Shown in pieces: positions 51,581 through 62,890 of a DNA stretch of 64,000 bases. Both the position numbers and the translations under genes were made by a program. Position 1 is the first letter of the stretch. The number at the start of each line of letters is the position of its first letter. Source of the DNA: Ooceraea biroi (lineage: Eukaryota > Arthropoda > Insecta > Hymenoptera > Formicidae); contig NC_039515.1 in the NCBI RefSeq assembly GCF_003672135.1, positions 13,082,001 to 13,146,000 on the forward strand, in the 5' to 3' direction. The notes below the pieces were generated by a model. The model was not told the origin of the DNA. It made no database searches and saw nothing but the letters and a program-made list of their open reading frames with translations.

Positions 51581-53964
51581 TACACGTGATAGCGATGCAA
51601 TTGCGATAATGATATTATAGTATATGTCGCGTAAATAAAAACTTGCGGGAAATGATATTTGAGCTTGATTTGGGATATTTGAATGCAAGTGTAAAAGTGT
51701 AAAATATTTAGTTCTTTCATTGTGAATCTTTCAGTGTGATTTACAAATTACTGCATGCGTTATTACTATTCTACAAGTGGTAAAATTGAGCACTCACGAA
51801 TGAGCGATGACATCCTATAGAATCCATCACAGCCACTGATGAAATTGACCGACCATCTGTAATCTCTTCAGCTGGGAATCTCTCATCGGTTGCTCTTCAG
51901 TTTTCACTTCTTTTTGTACTTTGCACTTTTCACTTTGTTCTTTACACTTTATACTTTGCACATACGTGTTTATTCGCGACGCGATACTATTGTTAACGGT
52001 ATTTAAAGAATATTTATGTCGGCACAAAAGTCACTTCACTTTACTGGCGGAGATCGATGCGGAGTGCGATGATCCCACGACGAATTGCTCCATATTATGA
52101 TGGCGAAGTTCATTTCGAACAATATATTGCGAACATTGCCTCGCACAATATTTGCGAAGACTACTTCGCAATGTCTATGCGAAGATTGCGCGGCTTATTT
52201 TAAAACGTAATTTAAATTTTAAGTAATTAAATTTATAATAATTTATATATTTATTTATAATAATTAAATAATTTAAATTTAATTGAACGTGTTTTACGTC
52301 TTTCTAATCGAAATGTATAATAATTTATAACGCGATTTCGAAATCGTTTAATATGTAGGTGAACGAAATATAATCGCGCCTATCAATGTAGTAAATGGAA
52401 TATCAAGATAAAAGATTATGCAGTAAAATTGAATAATTAATTATAATTGTGATTACAAAATATATACTCTACTGAACGCGAATAAAATAATTCTTAAAAC
52501 AATCTAATCCGATTTTTCTTTGACCGCGTATCTCTAATCGCGAATATGTATATATATAATTAATGAGAAAGAAAATATATAATTGCATCACACAACGCGA
52601 GCAAATTTTCGTGAAATCTATAATTCTATATGACAGCAAATTAGTTCGCAATTTTGCCTCGCGAATTTGAAATATCATCCTTTTCGATGGTATTTGAATT
52701 AAAAACCATACATATCCAAAAAGATAAAATTATTCAATAAGATGATATAAATCAATAATATATACATATCTTTTAAAGATATAATACTTAATTAAATAAC
52801 CGAAGAATCTTTTTCATTAAGAAAACATGTAATTTATAAGTTAGACTTAAAGACGAATAAGTTATGATTTATATCATTCTTTAATCAATAATTCATGCAC
52901 AAAACTACGTAGAAAAGTATCTACTTTTATGTATTATACTAAAGCTATGTAGTATACTACTGTAAATCACACTGATTATTGCAAAAACGCCATCACCATT
53001 ATATACAAAATATTTTTACTTTTATTGTTTCAATTACTCACTCTACGATGCTTTGGCGTTGCACAATGCAAAAATCTCTTGCTCCTTTTAATGCTTGATT
53101 AGCTCCCACGACAAAATGGCACTCCTCAATTTCGCAGTCATATTCCTTTACAAATTTCAATATAAAATTAATTTTATTTAATTAATTTTATAGTTACTGT
53201 CTTATTCATATTTTATTGCATCGAATTAGATGAGATATAATATAAATATAATTGCAAAAATGTAATTAATAACGGAAGCTAACGAAATATTTCAATCGCA
53301 TTGTGCGCACGTTTACGTCGAGAATATATCGCTCATTTGCTGAGCAAAATATAAATATATATAAATACATATTGTGTATTTAAATCCTTACGAAATGTAA
53401 TCAAATTAATACGTTCGTCAAAAATAAACATTTGCTCATATGCACTACATTTTCTAATAACACTTGGATTTTAATTTTAATTTAATTTAATTATCTATTA
53501 ATAATATCTTGTAGAGAATATTACTTGTGTCGATATTCGTCAACGGACGACAATAGAATGTTGCGCGATCTTGAGTCGAAGGTTGTTTTTGTGTAATAAG
53601 ACGTCGATAATTTCAAGGATACACAACATTAATATGCGTGTATGATATATAAAATTTTCATTTAAAATTATATAATTTTACGGTTGTATTTGTCTGATAC
53701 AATACGAAAAATGAACTCAACACACACTAAAGTGCATACATGATCGCGCGCATTAATAACTCGCGCCTATTTCAATAAAAAATATATATCAATTTAATGA
53801 ATAAATGTGATGTTTCACGATGACGGCGAAGAAATTGAAAAGATTTATCGATTTACCTTTGATTTACATTTTTGAGCCGATCCTGAACTGCAGTTTTCGG
53901 TGCCGCGAATTTGCAATCTTCGCATGATCTAGAAACACTAATATTTCTATTATATTTTCATGCA

Positions 53965-54285
53965 ATTGTTAAAAGTACACACTTTTATAACATTTGTTTG
54001 ACGCGCTAAGCTTTATGTTTGAATTATTAGAGTCAAAAGTGTACGCGCATGGATTTCGCGAACCCGTTGCGATATTTAGCGCCGCCAATTTATTAGATAT
54101 TACAAAGATATAAGCTCGCGAATAATCGAGTCGCGTTCTAACCCTTTCGCTCAATGGTCGATACGCTACGATACGCTACGATACGCTTTTGGCGCGATCA
54201 TTTCTATATGGTATCGCGTTATTCGCGCATGCGATTGTAAGAATTATACATATTGTATACTTAATTGTATAATTAATCTAACAAG
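53965..54285. promoter_or_regulatory. Palindrome spacer, candidate divergent control region
   Basis: The 321-bp non-repeated centre has more CpG than the arms, three direct GATACGCTAC units at 54160-54187 and several GCGA/TCGC strings. If the arms are transcribed outward, this is where a shared bidirectional promoter would sit. No promoter element can be named; the 61-codon minus-strand open frame across it is unassigned. Confidence 0.3.
54160..54187. repeat. Three 10-bp GATACGCTAC units in the spacer
   Basis: GATACGCTAC twice, followed by GATACGCT. Kept at 37203-37230 and 46183-46210 in the other copies. Confidence 0.9.
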
Positions 54286-54321
54286 TGCATGAAAATATAA
54301 TAGAAATATTAGTGTTTCTAG

Positions 54322-54393
54322 ATCATGCGAAGATTGCAAATTCGCGGCACCGAAAACTGCAGTTCAGGATCGGCTCAAAAATGTAAATCAAAG
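54322..54393 (+). other. Possible exon with Pipsqueak/CENP-B-like helix-turn-helix residues (right arm)
   Basis: Bounded by TTTCTAG and AAG|GTAAAT, good acceptor and donor sequences, 72 bp. In one frame it reads CKFAAPKTAVQDRLKNVNQ, which resembles the recognition part (F-x-V-P-K-T-T-L-x-D-R-L) of Pipsqueak-type HTH domains common in insect transposon-derived proteins. The mirror copy is on the minus strand in the left arm (about 53857-53928). No start or continuing domain is assured; it may be a captured gene fragment. Confidence 0.3.
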
Positions 54394-55104
54394 GTAAATC
54401 GATAAATCTTTTCAATTTCTTCGCCGTCATCGTGAAACATCACATTTATTCATTAAATTGATATATATTTTTTATTGAAATAGGCGCGAGTTATTAATGC
54501 GCGCGATCATGTATGCACTTTAGTGTGTGTTGAGTTCATTTTTCGTATTGTATCAGACAAATACAACCGTAAAATTATATAATTTTAAATGAAAATTTTA
54601 TATATCATACACGCATATTAATGTTGTGTATCCTTGAAATTATCGACGTCTTATTACACAAAAACAACCTTCGACTCAAGATCGCGCAACATTCTATTGT
54701 CGTCCGTTGACGAATATCGACACAAGTAATATTCTCTACAAGATATTATTAATAGATAATTAAATTAAATTAAAATTAAAATCCAAGTGTTATTAGAAAA
54801 TGTAGTGCATATGAGCAAATGTTTATTTTTGACGAACGTATTAATTTGATTACATTTCGTAAGGATTTAAATACACAATATGTATTTATATATATTTATA
54901 TTTTGCTCAGCAAATGAGCGATATATTCTCGACGTAAACGTGCGCACAATGCGATTGAAATATTTCGTTAGCTTCCGTTATTAATTACATTTTTGCAATT
55001 ATATTTATATTATATCTCATCTAATTCGATGCAATAAAATATGAATAAGACAGTAACTATAAAATTAATTAAATAAAATTAATTTTATATTGAAATTTGT
55101 AAAG

Positions 55105-55208
55105 GAATATGACTGCGAAATTGAGGAGTGCCATTTTGTCGTGGGAGCTAATCAAGCATTAAAAGGAGCAAGAGATTTTTGCATTGTGCAACGCCAAAGC
55201 ATCGTAGA
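55105..55208 (+). other. Second possible exon in the right arm
   Basis: A 104-bp stretch between TTTGTAAAG and AGA|GTGAGT, both splice-like, open as EYDCEIEECHFVVGANQALK and then GARDFCIVQRQSIVE. It is less AT-rich than its surroundings. I do not recognise the family. Its open frame does not join in phase with the exon candidate at 54322-54393. Mirror copy in the left arm near 53042-53145. Confidence 0.25.
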
Positions 55209-56669
55209 GTGAGTAATTGAAACAATAAAAGTAAAAATATTTTGTATATAATGGTGATGGCGTTTTTGCAATAATCAGTGTGATTTACAGTAGTATACTA
55301 CATAGCTTTAGTATAATACATAAAAGTAGATACTTTTCTACGTAGTTTTGTGCATGAATTATTGATTAAAGAATGATATAAATCATAACTTATTCGTCTT
55401 TAAGTCTAACTTATAAATTACATGTTTTCTTAATGAAAAAGATTCTTCGGTTATTTAATTAAGTATTATATCTTTAAAAGATATGTATATATTATTGATT
55501 TATATCATCTTATTGAATAATTTTATCTTTTTGGATATGTATGGTTTTTAATTCAAATACCATCGAAAAGGATGATATTTCAAATTCGCGAGGCAAAATT
55601 GCGAACTAATTTGCTGTCATATAGAATTATAGATTTCACGAAAATTTGCTCGCGTTGTGTGATGCAATTATATATTTTCTTTCTCATTAATTATATATAT
55701 ACATATTCGCGATTAGAGATACGCGGTCAAAGAAAAATCGGATTAGATTGTTTTAAGAATTATTTTATTCGCGTTCAGTAGAGTATATATTTTGTAATCA
55801 CAATTATAATTAATTATTCAATTTTACTGCATAATCTTTTATCTTGATATTCCATTTACTACATTGATAGGCGCGATTATATTTCGTTCACCTACATATT
55901 AAACGATTTCGAAATCGCGTTATAAATTATTATACATTTCGATTAGAAAGACGTAAAACACGTTCAATTAAATTTAAATTATTTAATTATTATAAATAAA
56001 TATATAAATTATTATAAATTTAATTACTTAAAATTTAAATTACGTTTTAAAATAAGCCGCGCAATCTTCGCATAGACATTGCGAAGTAGTCTTCGCAAAT
56101 ATTGTGCGAGGCAATGTTCGCAATATATTGTTCGAAATGAACTTCGCCATCATAATATGGAGCAATTCGTCGTGGGATCATCGCACTCCGCATCGATCTC
56201 CGCCAGTAAAGTGAAGTGACTTTTGTGCCGACATAAATATTCTTTAAATACCGTTAACAATAGTATCGCGTCGCGAATAAACACGTATGTGCAAAGTATA
56301 AAGTGTAAAGAACAAAGTGAAAAGTGCAAAGTACAAAAAGAAGTGAAAACTGAAGAGCAACCGATGAGAGATTCCCAGCTGAAGAGATTACAGATGGTCG
56401 GTCAATTTCATCAGTGGCTGTGATGGATTCTATAGGATGTCATCGCTCATTCGTGAGTGCTCAATTTTACCACTTGTAGAATAGTAATAACGCATGCAGT
56501 AATTTGTAAATCACACTGAAAGATTCACAATGAAAGAACTAAATATTTTACACTTTTACACTTGCATTCAAATATCCCAAATCAAGCTCAAATATCATTT
56601 CCCGCAAGTTTTTATTTACGCGACATATACTATAATATCATTATCGCAATTGCATCGCTATCACGTGTA

Positions 56670-57894
56670 GGTCATACCACTGCACTGCGCGGATATCGCA
56701 TCTAGAAATTTTCCATAATGTTCCATGTACTTTGCTTTATTAGCAAACACTGCTCTTCCCTGCATTCCGTTTGTTTGAGCACGACTACGATGGAAGCGCT
56801 TTACTCATCTTAAAAATACACTTATCAACTCTCTATTAACCGCTTTTTATTGTACGTTTTATTATGCTGCCAATTTTCATATGTCATGACAATTAGCAGC
56901 ATCAATAATAAAATTCTGACCAATCATAAATAAATGTAAAACGAAAAGTCAAAACTACGCATATATTTTAGCCGATATTATACCGCCGACAATCCGCGGC
57001 TTCTCATTGCGGCGCTTTTTTGACCTTGTTGATATAACATATACTCACATACATATGTACATTTCATACACACAACTACTACATTTCAAAATATATTTAA
57101 AATTAATCTCACAATACTGTAATGAAACAGTGCCGAAATATGTCTGAAATTTATGTCTGAAATCAGGAAATCAACGTTACTCCGTAAGAAATTACGAACG
57201 GAAATCATCGGCGAGATATTTCTTCTGCTATATGCATTTTGCAATTCTTGGTTCCATTTCCTACCCGTAAATACGTATATGTATATACATTCTTTCAGAT
57301 TTGCAATATCTCATCATCTCGACTTTTTGTTCGTTTTAATGCGTTCCACTTATCTCAAACTCTTTCCATTATCTCTTTGATTTGCTTTGTGCATTATCAT
57401 TATTAATAAGAAACTTAGATCAATCTATAACACCTTACCTTTTGAGATTATACATAAAAGGTATTATACTTGAAAAAGTAGATAGATGGAATATCATACG
57501 ATAAATTAAACAATATAAGATTAAGATTCTGCTATAAATAATTTTATCAACTAAAAATATAATTAAATATAACAGACAAGATATGCAAATAAATTTGCAT
57601 TAATATATTTTAGATCCGTTGAGTGCTACAAGCGGCGCTCAAGTAAAATTTTTCATTAATAATGTATAATGTAAAATTACTGTGTATTAAAAAGATCTGT
57701 TTATAATAGATATCCAAGAAATTTTATTTCTCTTTGAAGTATATATTACGTATCCGTTCTCAAGGCAGTTTGGCATTCTGTTTCCTTTGCACTTCAACGA
57801 ACGAGCGTTGGAAAAACGAAAAATTTGTGAATCCGTGTCGAAATATTAAAAATTCTGTTTGTGTAATATCGATTGTACGGAATTCTTGTTCACG
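56670..57894. other. Region between the palindrome and OR I
   Basis: No OR exon was recognised. Includes the right flank of the palindrome to 56800, where CAGTGGTATGACC on the minus strand behind TTTCTAG might be the lost 5' piece of OR K exon 8 but is too short to trust. A plus-strand open frame at 57153-57380 has no known domain. Confidence 0.45.
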
Positions 57895-60495
57895 TCAACG
57901 TGTTGAATAAATTACCATGAAGTAGGATAAGGATGCACTCATTGCCTAGAACAAGAAAATCATCCACAGAAGAAATAAAGTTATCGAAGGTGCGTGTCAT
58001 ACATTATGGAAAAATAAAAATACTTCATACCGTGGCTAAACCTTCTAATGACGCGACATAAATACCACCTACGAGCAACATACAATCTTTCGTACTTCTT
58101 TGCATTATAAATAATATTAATTTCTGCACATGCAACGGCATCATGTGCCACTTAGAATTATATCTAAAAATATTAATGATAACGATATGTACAAAAGTAA
58201 TATGCACTACACTAATTATTGTAGTGATAAAACAATAATATGAATATAATATAACAATGTTCAATGTTCAATGTTTTTGATACATACAAATCAACTGAAT
58301 TGCATATATCAAGGAGTGTATTTTACATGTTAATAAAATTTAAAAATTTCAGTTGCTTACGTTTTCGATAAAAAAATATTGCTGTGATCCAACACCTTTT
58401 GTCCCGCATAATTGACGAGAAAGAAATAAAACAGATGAATCAGTACGCTTAATATAGATATAAAATTCTCAATGATTCCCTCTGTAATTACCGCCTAAAA
58501 ACATCTTAAATGTAAGAGAAAATACATGTTTTTCTCACCAAAGATGGCTGCTTACATCAGCATCCGTAAGGAAAAAGTTAATTCTCAATTAATTCACAAA
58601 CGCGTACTTTCACAAGTTACACGTTGATAATAGCGATTATTATGCAATTTTTATGGAATAAATAAACATTCTTACTTACGCAATATACATTAATAGTTAA
58701 AGATGCCACACCGAGGAAAAGCAGACAAAAATACAATATTATAAAGGTATCTGCCATAAATTCAAAAAACCTTTAACAATAAGAGCATGTGTTACGCAAA
58801 CGTTTAACATTAAAAGCTCCGGTGATTTTTTATATGAAATAAATAAATACATGACGAAAAATATCGTAAGAATATTATCAGACACACTTAAGCTTGAACT
58901 GTATGAATAACATTTAAATTCTGAATTATGCCATTAGAAAATACCGACATGATGGCTCGTCTGTGAATATCAATGGCACTGATTAATCTGGCGCAAGTTA
59001 CGCAACGTCTTTCGGAGATCAAATTACCTTTCTCGTAACTATCCAGAGCATGTTCGATGCGATAGCTAAAATAGCAGAATTTTTTAATAAAAAAAAGTTC
59101 GTCAAATATTGAATGCATCAGGATGCTTTAATAATGCTATCGTTTTTCAACTGAAATTTCAATAATGTCGATTAAGTCTAAACATTCTTTTTTCTAAATA
59201 AAATAAAAACCTGCATAAAATATATTAAAGCAAAAAAATTGTGTTAAGTTACTTTAGTTAAATTCTGGTCTTTCGTTAATAATTTCAGTGCTGAAATGAA
59301 AAATTTTGAATGCAGAGGACCTTTGTGTTAATTTTGAATGTTTTAGTTTATCCTTACCTAGCTATCTGAAACATTCCGCACACATGCTGTATATACGATA
59401 TGTATGTGGATGTAGTAGACATAAGTGTGATTTGAAATATGAAAAAGCACACATTTACATGTAAAGCAATAAAATAAAAATACTTTTCGTTATCAACGAA
59501 ATATTCGGCCAGAATTATCATTTGGTGTGAACGAGATTGATTAAGCGGCTCCACTATATCGAGAAAATCCGGTACAAAATGTCCAAAAGTAATAAATAAT
59601 GGCACGATATAAGCGATTACTGTTAATAATAATTATTAAGATAAGAGATTATAGTGTACAAACATAAAGACGAACACGAATACAACGATAATGTAACTAT
59701 TAATACAATAATTAATTAAATTATAGCACACGTGTGGAATTTCAAAAAAACATTTTTATATATATTTTTTAATATCTTAATATAACAAAATTCCTTACAT
59801 GCAAACAACTGTGCATAGGTTGCCCCTATATACGTATATCTATGTATTATTTTATATTCCATACTATTTGTTAACGTGTTCCAATCATATTTTATCATGT
59901 CCATTATCTTTTTCATCTGCGATGATGGAAAATGTATATTATTTCTATGTATAATATATGTATAATTTTTATTTAGATTACTATATTTTATTATTTCAAA
60001 TATATAAATACGGTATTATAACTTCTTAAAAGCTTAACGAGACAGCTTACAGATAAATCGTACAATATTAAAAATATTACAACATCCTTATAATCGTATC
60101 ACTTACTGATTCACTTTTCACGCAAAATGCAACATACTTCAAAATGACGATCAAGTAAGGAATTGTAAATGATAGAACTTCAAGAAGAAGATCCAAATTG
60201 TATTCGAACGTGACAAACGTGAGTAACTACAAGTTGCTCATAAAATATGATCTCACATTAGAAAAAATAACAAAATAGAAATGAAACAATCCGTACTTAT
60301 CGAGTTAGCTTCTTATTAATCGGATATTATAAAAATGTTGAATAGTACCTGGCTTAGTACGCAAGTTACAAAACATACTAGGCAACAAAATCTTTAAATG
60401 CGTATGGACCATCGACCGTTTTGATATGGCCACAGTCCGATGGATGATAGCATCAGCCGATTAGTCGTATAATATCGACTACCATCGAAGTCCAT
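57895..60495 (-). pseudogene. Odorant receptor I, nine exons, stop codon in exon 1
   Basis: All nine exons are present: 60349-60495, 60107-60226, 59799-59916, 59358-59619, 58949-59065, 58680-58770, 58361-58494, 58031-58163, 57895-57945. Exon 1 opens MDFDGSRYYTTNRLM with GLWPYQ, but codon 34 is TAA (about 60394-60396), just before the first membrane segment; the rest of exon 1 stays in frame. Exon 4 reads PLNQSRSHQMIILAEYF, exon 5 YRIEHAL and AIDIHRRA, exon 8 YNSKWHMMPLHVQK, and the end is SYFMVIYSTR then TGA. Exon 7 is four codons short. With one nonsense codon and everything else sound, it may be a young pseudogene, a polymorphic allele or a sequencing error. Confidence 0.88.
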
Positions 60496-61663
60496 ATCTA
60501 CGACGCAACTGAGAGCATATTTTTAACCGCAACCAAGAGGTGAATAGAGCGTTTCATGATTATTACACTCATTACATTATGCATGACATTATTACCAGGA
60601 GACAAAAAAAATGGAAAAAATAGCTTATAAAGAAGAAACTGCTTATTCTATACGCATATAGGAAAATGCGCTACAAAGATAACATAATTGACTAAATTAC
60701 TGTTATAAGTTGCATTTGGAATTAATCTTTATATTACAAAATTGCTGTTATTTTTTGCATTAGTAATAAACGTAACTGCATGGCGTGAAATATTACGCTT
60801 TGCCATTTGATTACACGCTTTTGCAGATTGTTTGACGGGCATAGGGCACTATAGATACTTCCGAAGAGCGAATAAAATTGAAGAAATGTTAGAAGAAGAA
60901 TAATTAGATGTACACATCTAATACATGTAAAATGTTATATTTTGTTAAGAGTTAAGTTTTTATCTAGAGAAATTAATAGTTTTAATGTGAATATATGCAT
61001 ACAAGATTTCCTAGTTTATTGAATTTACCAAAGTAAGTATAGTGATTCCAGAAAATGATTGATCAAATATTGGGACTTGTAATTATTTTTCGAGAAAATA
61101 ACCTTTTATTTGAGTGCATTGCTTGAACGCTCATAGAAATAAATAAAACCACAAATCTATGCTTGTAAATTCTATACTTCAATATTCTCTTATAGTCCTG
61201 TACTTGTAGAAATACTTTTATAAAAGCACATTATGCCATTTGTATTGTGTAATATAAATAATATAACATATTTTATATAATTATAATTATATAATATTAC
61301 ATATTTTGTGTAATATACTATACATATCTTCTGCAGGTGTACCGAACTATTAACATTAAAATGTAATAATATATTTTAAAAACTTTTATCAAACCTGAAG
61401 AAATCTTTTGAGTATTATGATTATCAATAGTATACAAAATTGTTATTTCTTTGAAATAAATGATCAAAGAAAACTGTATTATGGAAACTGTGGCAGATAT
61501 CTTAACCGTTGTTTTTTTTATATGAAAATGATATTATTCGCAAAATTTGTCCACAAATTGAAAAGAATCTGTTTAAAATCTAGTTCAAAATTAGTTTATA
61601 ACAAGCAACGTGCGAGCTTCTAACGTCATCACTATCGTGTTTTCTTCCGTAAACTTGACTGCG
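60496..61663. other. Intergenic region between OR I and OR J
   Basis: About 1.2 kb of AT-rich DNA. The plus-strand open frame at 61408-61623 is low-complexity and unassigned. No clear RCGCARRCGY motif was seen upstream of OR I, in contrast to seven other genes. Confidence 0.5.
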
Positions 61664-62843
61664 TCACGATCGCATTGAATGTAACACCGTAAAATAAGAC
61701 ATTGCCAAGCTAACAATCTGAAAAATAATTTTCGTTATATTGATTCCGTTCTGCCGCGAAAATACTTGTAAAAAAGCTGTTACCGAAGCAAAACCATCCA
61801 TCGATGCGATTACTACACCGCTAAATACACTGAAATTGCATGCCTTTGATGATCTTTGTAATATAAAAAGTAATAATTTCTGAGAATGTAAAGGAGCCAT
61901 GTACCATCGCGCGCTGTATCTATATAAATAATATTAATACTTGAATATTAATTTATTTATTACTTGTTCCCATTTATCAATAGAAATAATTGCTTTGAGA
62001 AAAACATATTTTTATTCTCGGATGGTACTCACGTCGCTTCATAAACGGTTTCACTGTGATCTAAAAGAATTTGCCCAAAATAATTCACCCAGAACACATA
62101 TAAAAAATGAGTAAAAACATACATAGCAGAAACAAATATGTCGTTAGATATATGCAGCTCGATTGCTTGAAACAACTGAAAAAAAACTGAAGTTTGTATT
62201 TCCCGAACGAAACACGTACACGCAGATGATACTCATTGTGTCCAACGTATTGCACTCTTCTTTTTATATGCATCATTAAGGGTTAAGACACAAATAAATT
62301 GCGCTTTTGAATTTAGTTTTCCTTCGTTTGACGTTTACTTCATCATACGGATATCAAAAGAAATTATGTGTAGCATGATATTGTTAACACATTCGCAACC
62401 GGCTAATCTGACGCGGCGGTTCTGACGCGAGAGTCTTAGCCACCTGCAATTTTCAAAACTCTATAGCTGAACGGCGCAAAGTTCTGCTATTAAAAGTGGG
62501 AATGAATATAAAAAGTATTGCTTTATCATATCATAACCACTTGTTTAACATTCAAAAATTTTAGATGTTAGAAATGCAAGTTGAAAAAAATTGAAAATTT
62601 GTAAATATGGAAATATTAAAATTGAAAGAGCTGAAGATGTAATAACAAATAATAAAGTTCTAGTCATTGTAAAACTCGCACATGACTCGTTGTAAATATG
62701 AAAAAAGACATCATAGAATTATGTCAACCAGTTATAGATTTTGAAATGACGTAGAACTATGTTACCAGTCGCGAATGTGTTAAATATAAGTAATATCCTT
62801 ATATTATTACACGTTTATGTAATATCTATTTCTATGTATAAAA

Positions 62844-62890
<47 letters not shown>

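Larger units (their letters stand above)
51581..56669. repeat. 5.1 kb palindrome: 2,384-bp inverted arms around a 321-bp spacer
   Basis: Left arm 51581-53964 and right arm 54286-56669 are reverse complements of equal length. Matching open frames at 52469-52678/55572-55781 and 51827-52027/56223-56423 translate identically and all coordinate pairs sum to 108250, so there is no net indel. The arms begin and end with TACACGTGATAGCG and its complement. They are AT-rich with scattered CG-rich TTCGCA/GCGAA strings, and have no recognised transposase. The left arm abuts OR K exon 8; the right arm abuts unrelated sequence. A novel long-terminal-repeat DNA element, a fold-back element or a recent inverted duplication are all possible. 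Confidence 0.9.

Noticed and set aside
51364..51720. 118-residue minus-strand open frame, repeated at 34407-34763
   Set aside because: The frame joins OR K exons 8 and 9 in the wrong phase; the OR-like residues are in another frame.
52469..52678. 69-residue open frame in the palindrome arms
   Set aside because: AT-driven composition. The same frame is broken by a one-base change in the first copy (near 38750), so it is not conserved as coding.
56223..56423. 66-residue open frame rich in Lys, Glu and Gln in the palindrome arms
   Set aside because: It starts from TTG, not ATG, comes from an imperfect AAGTG-type repeat and has no splice or domain support.
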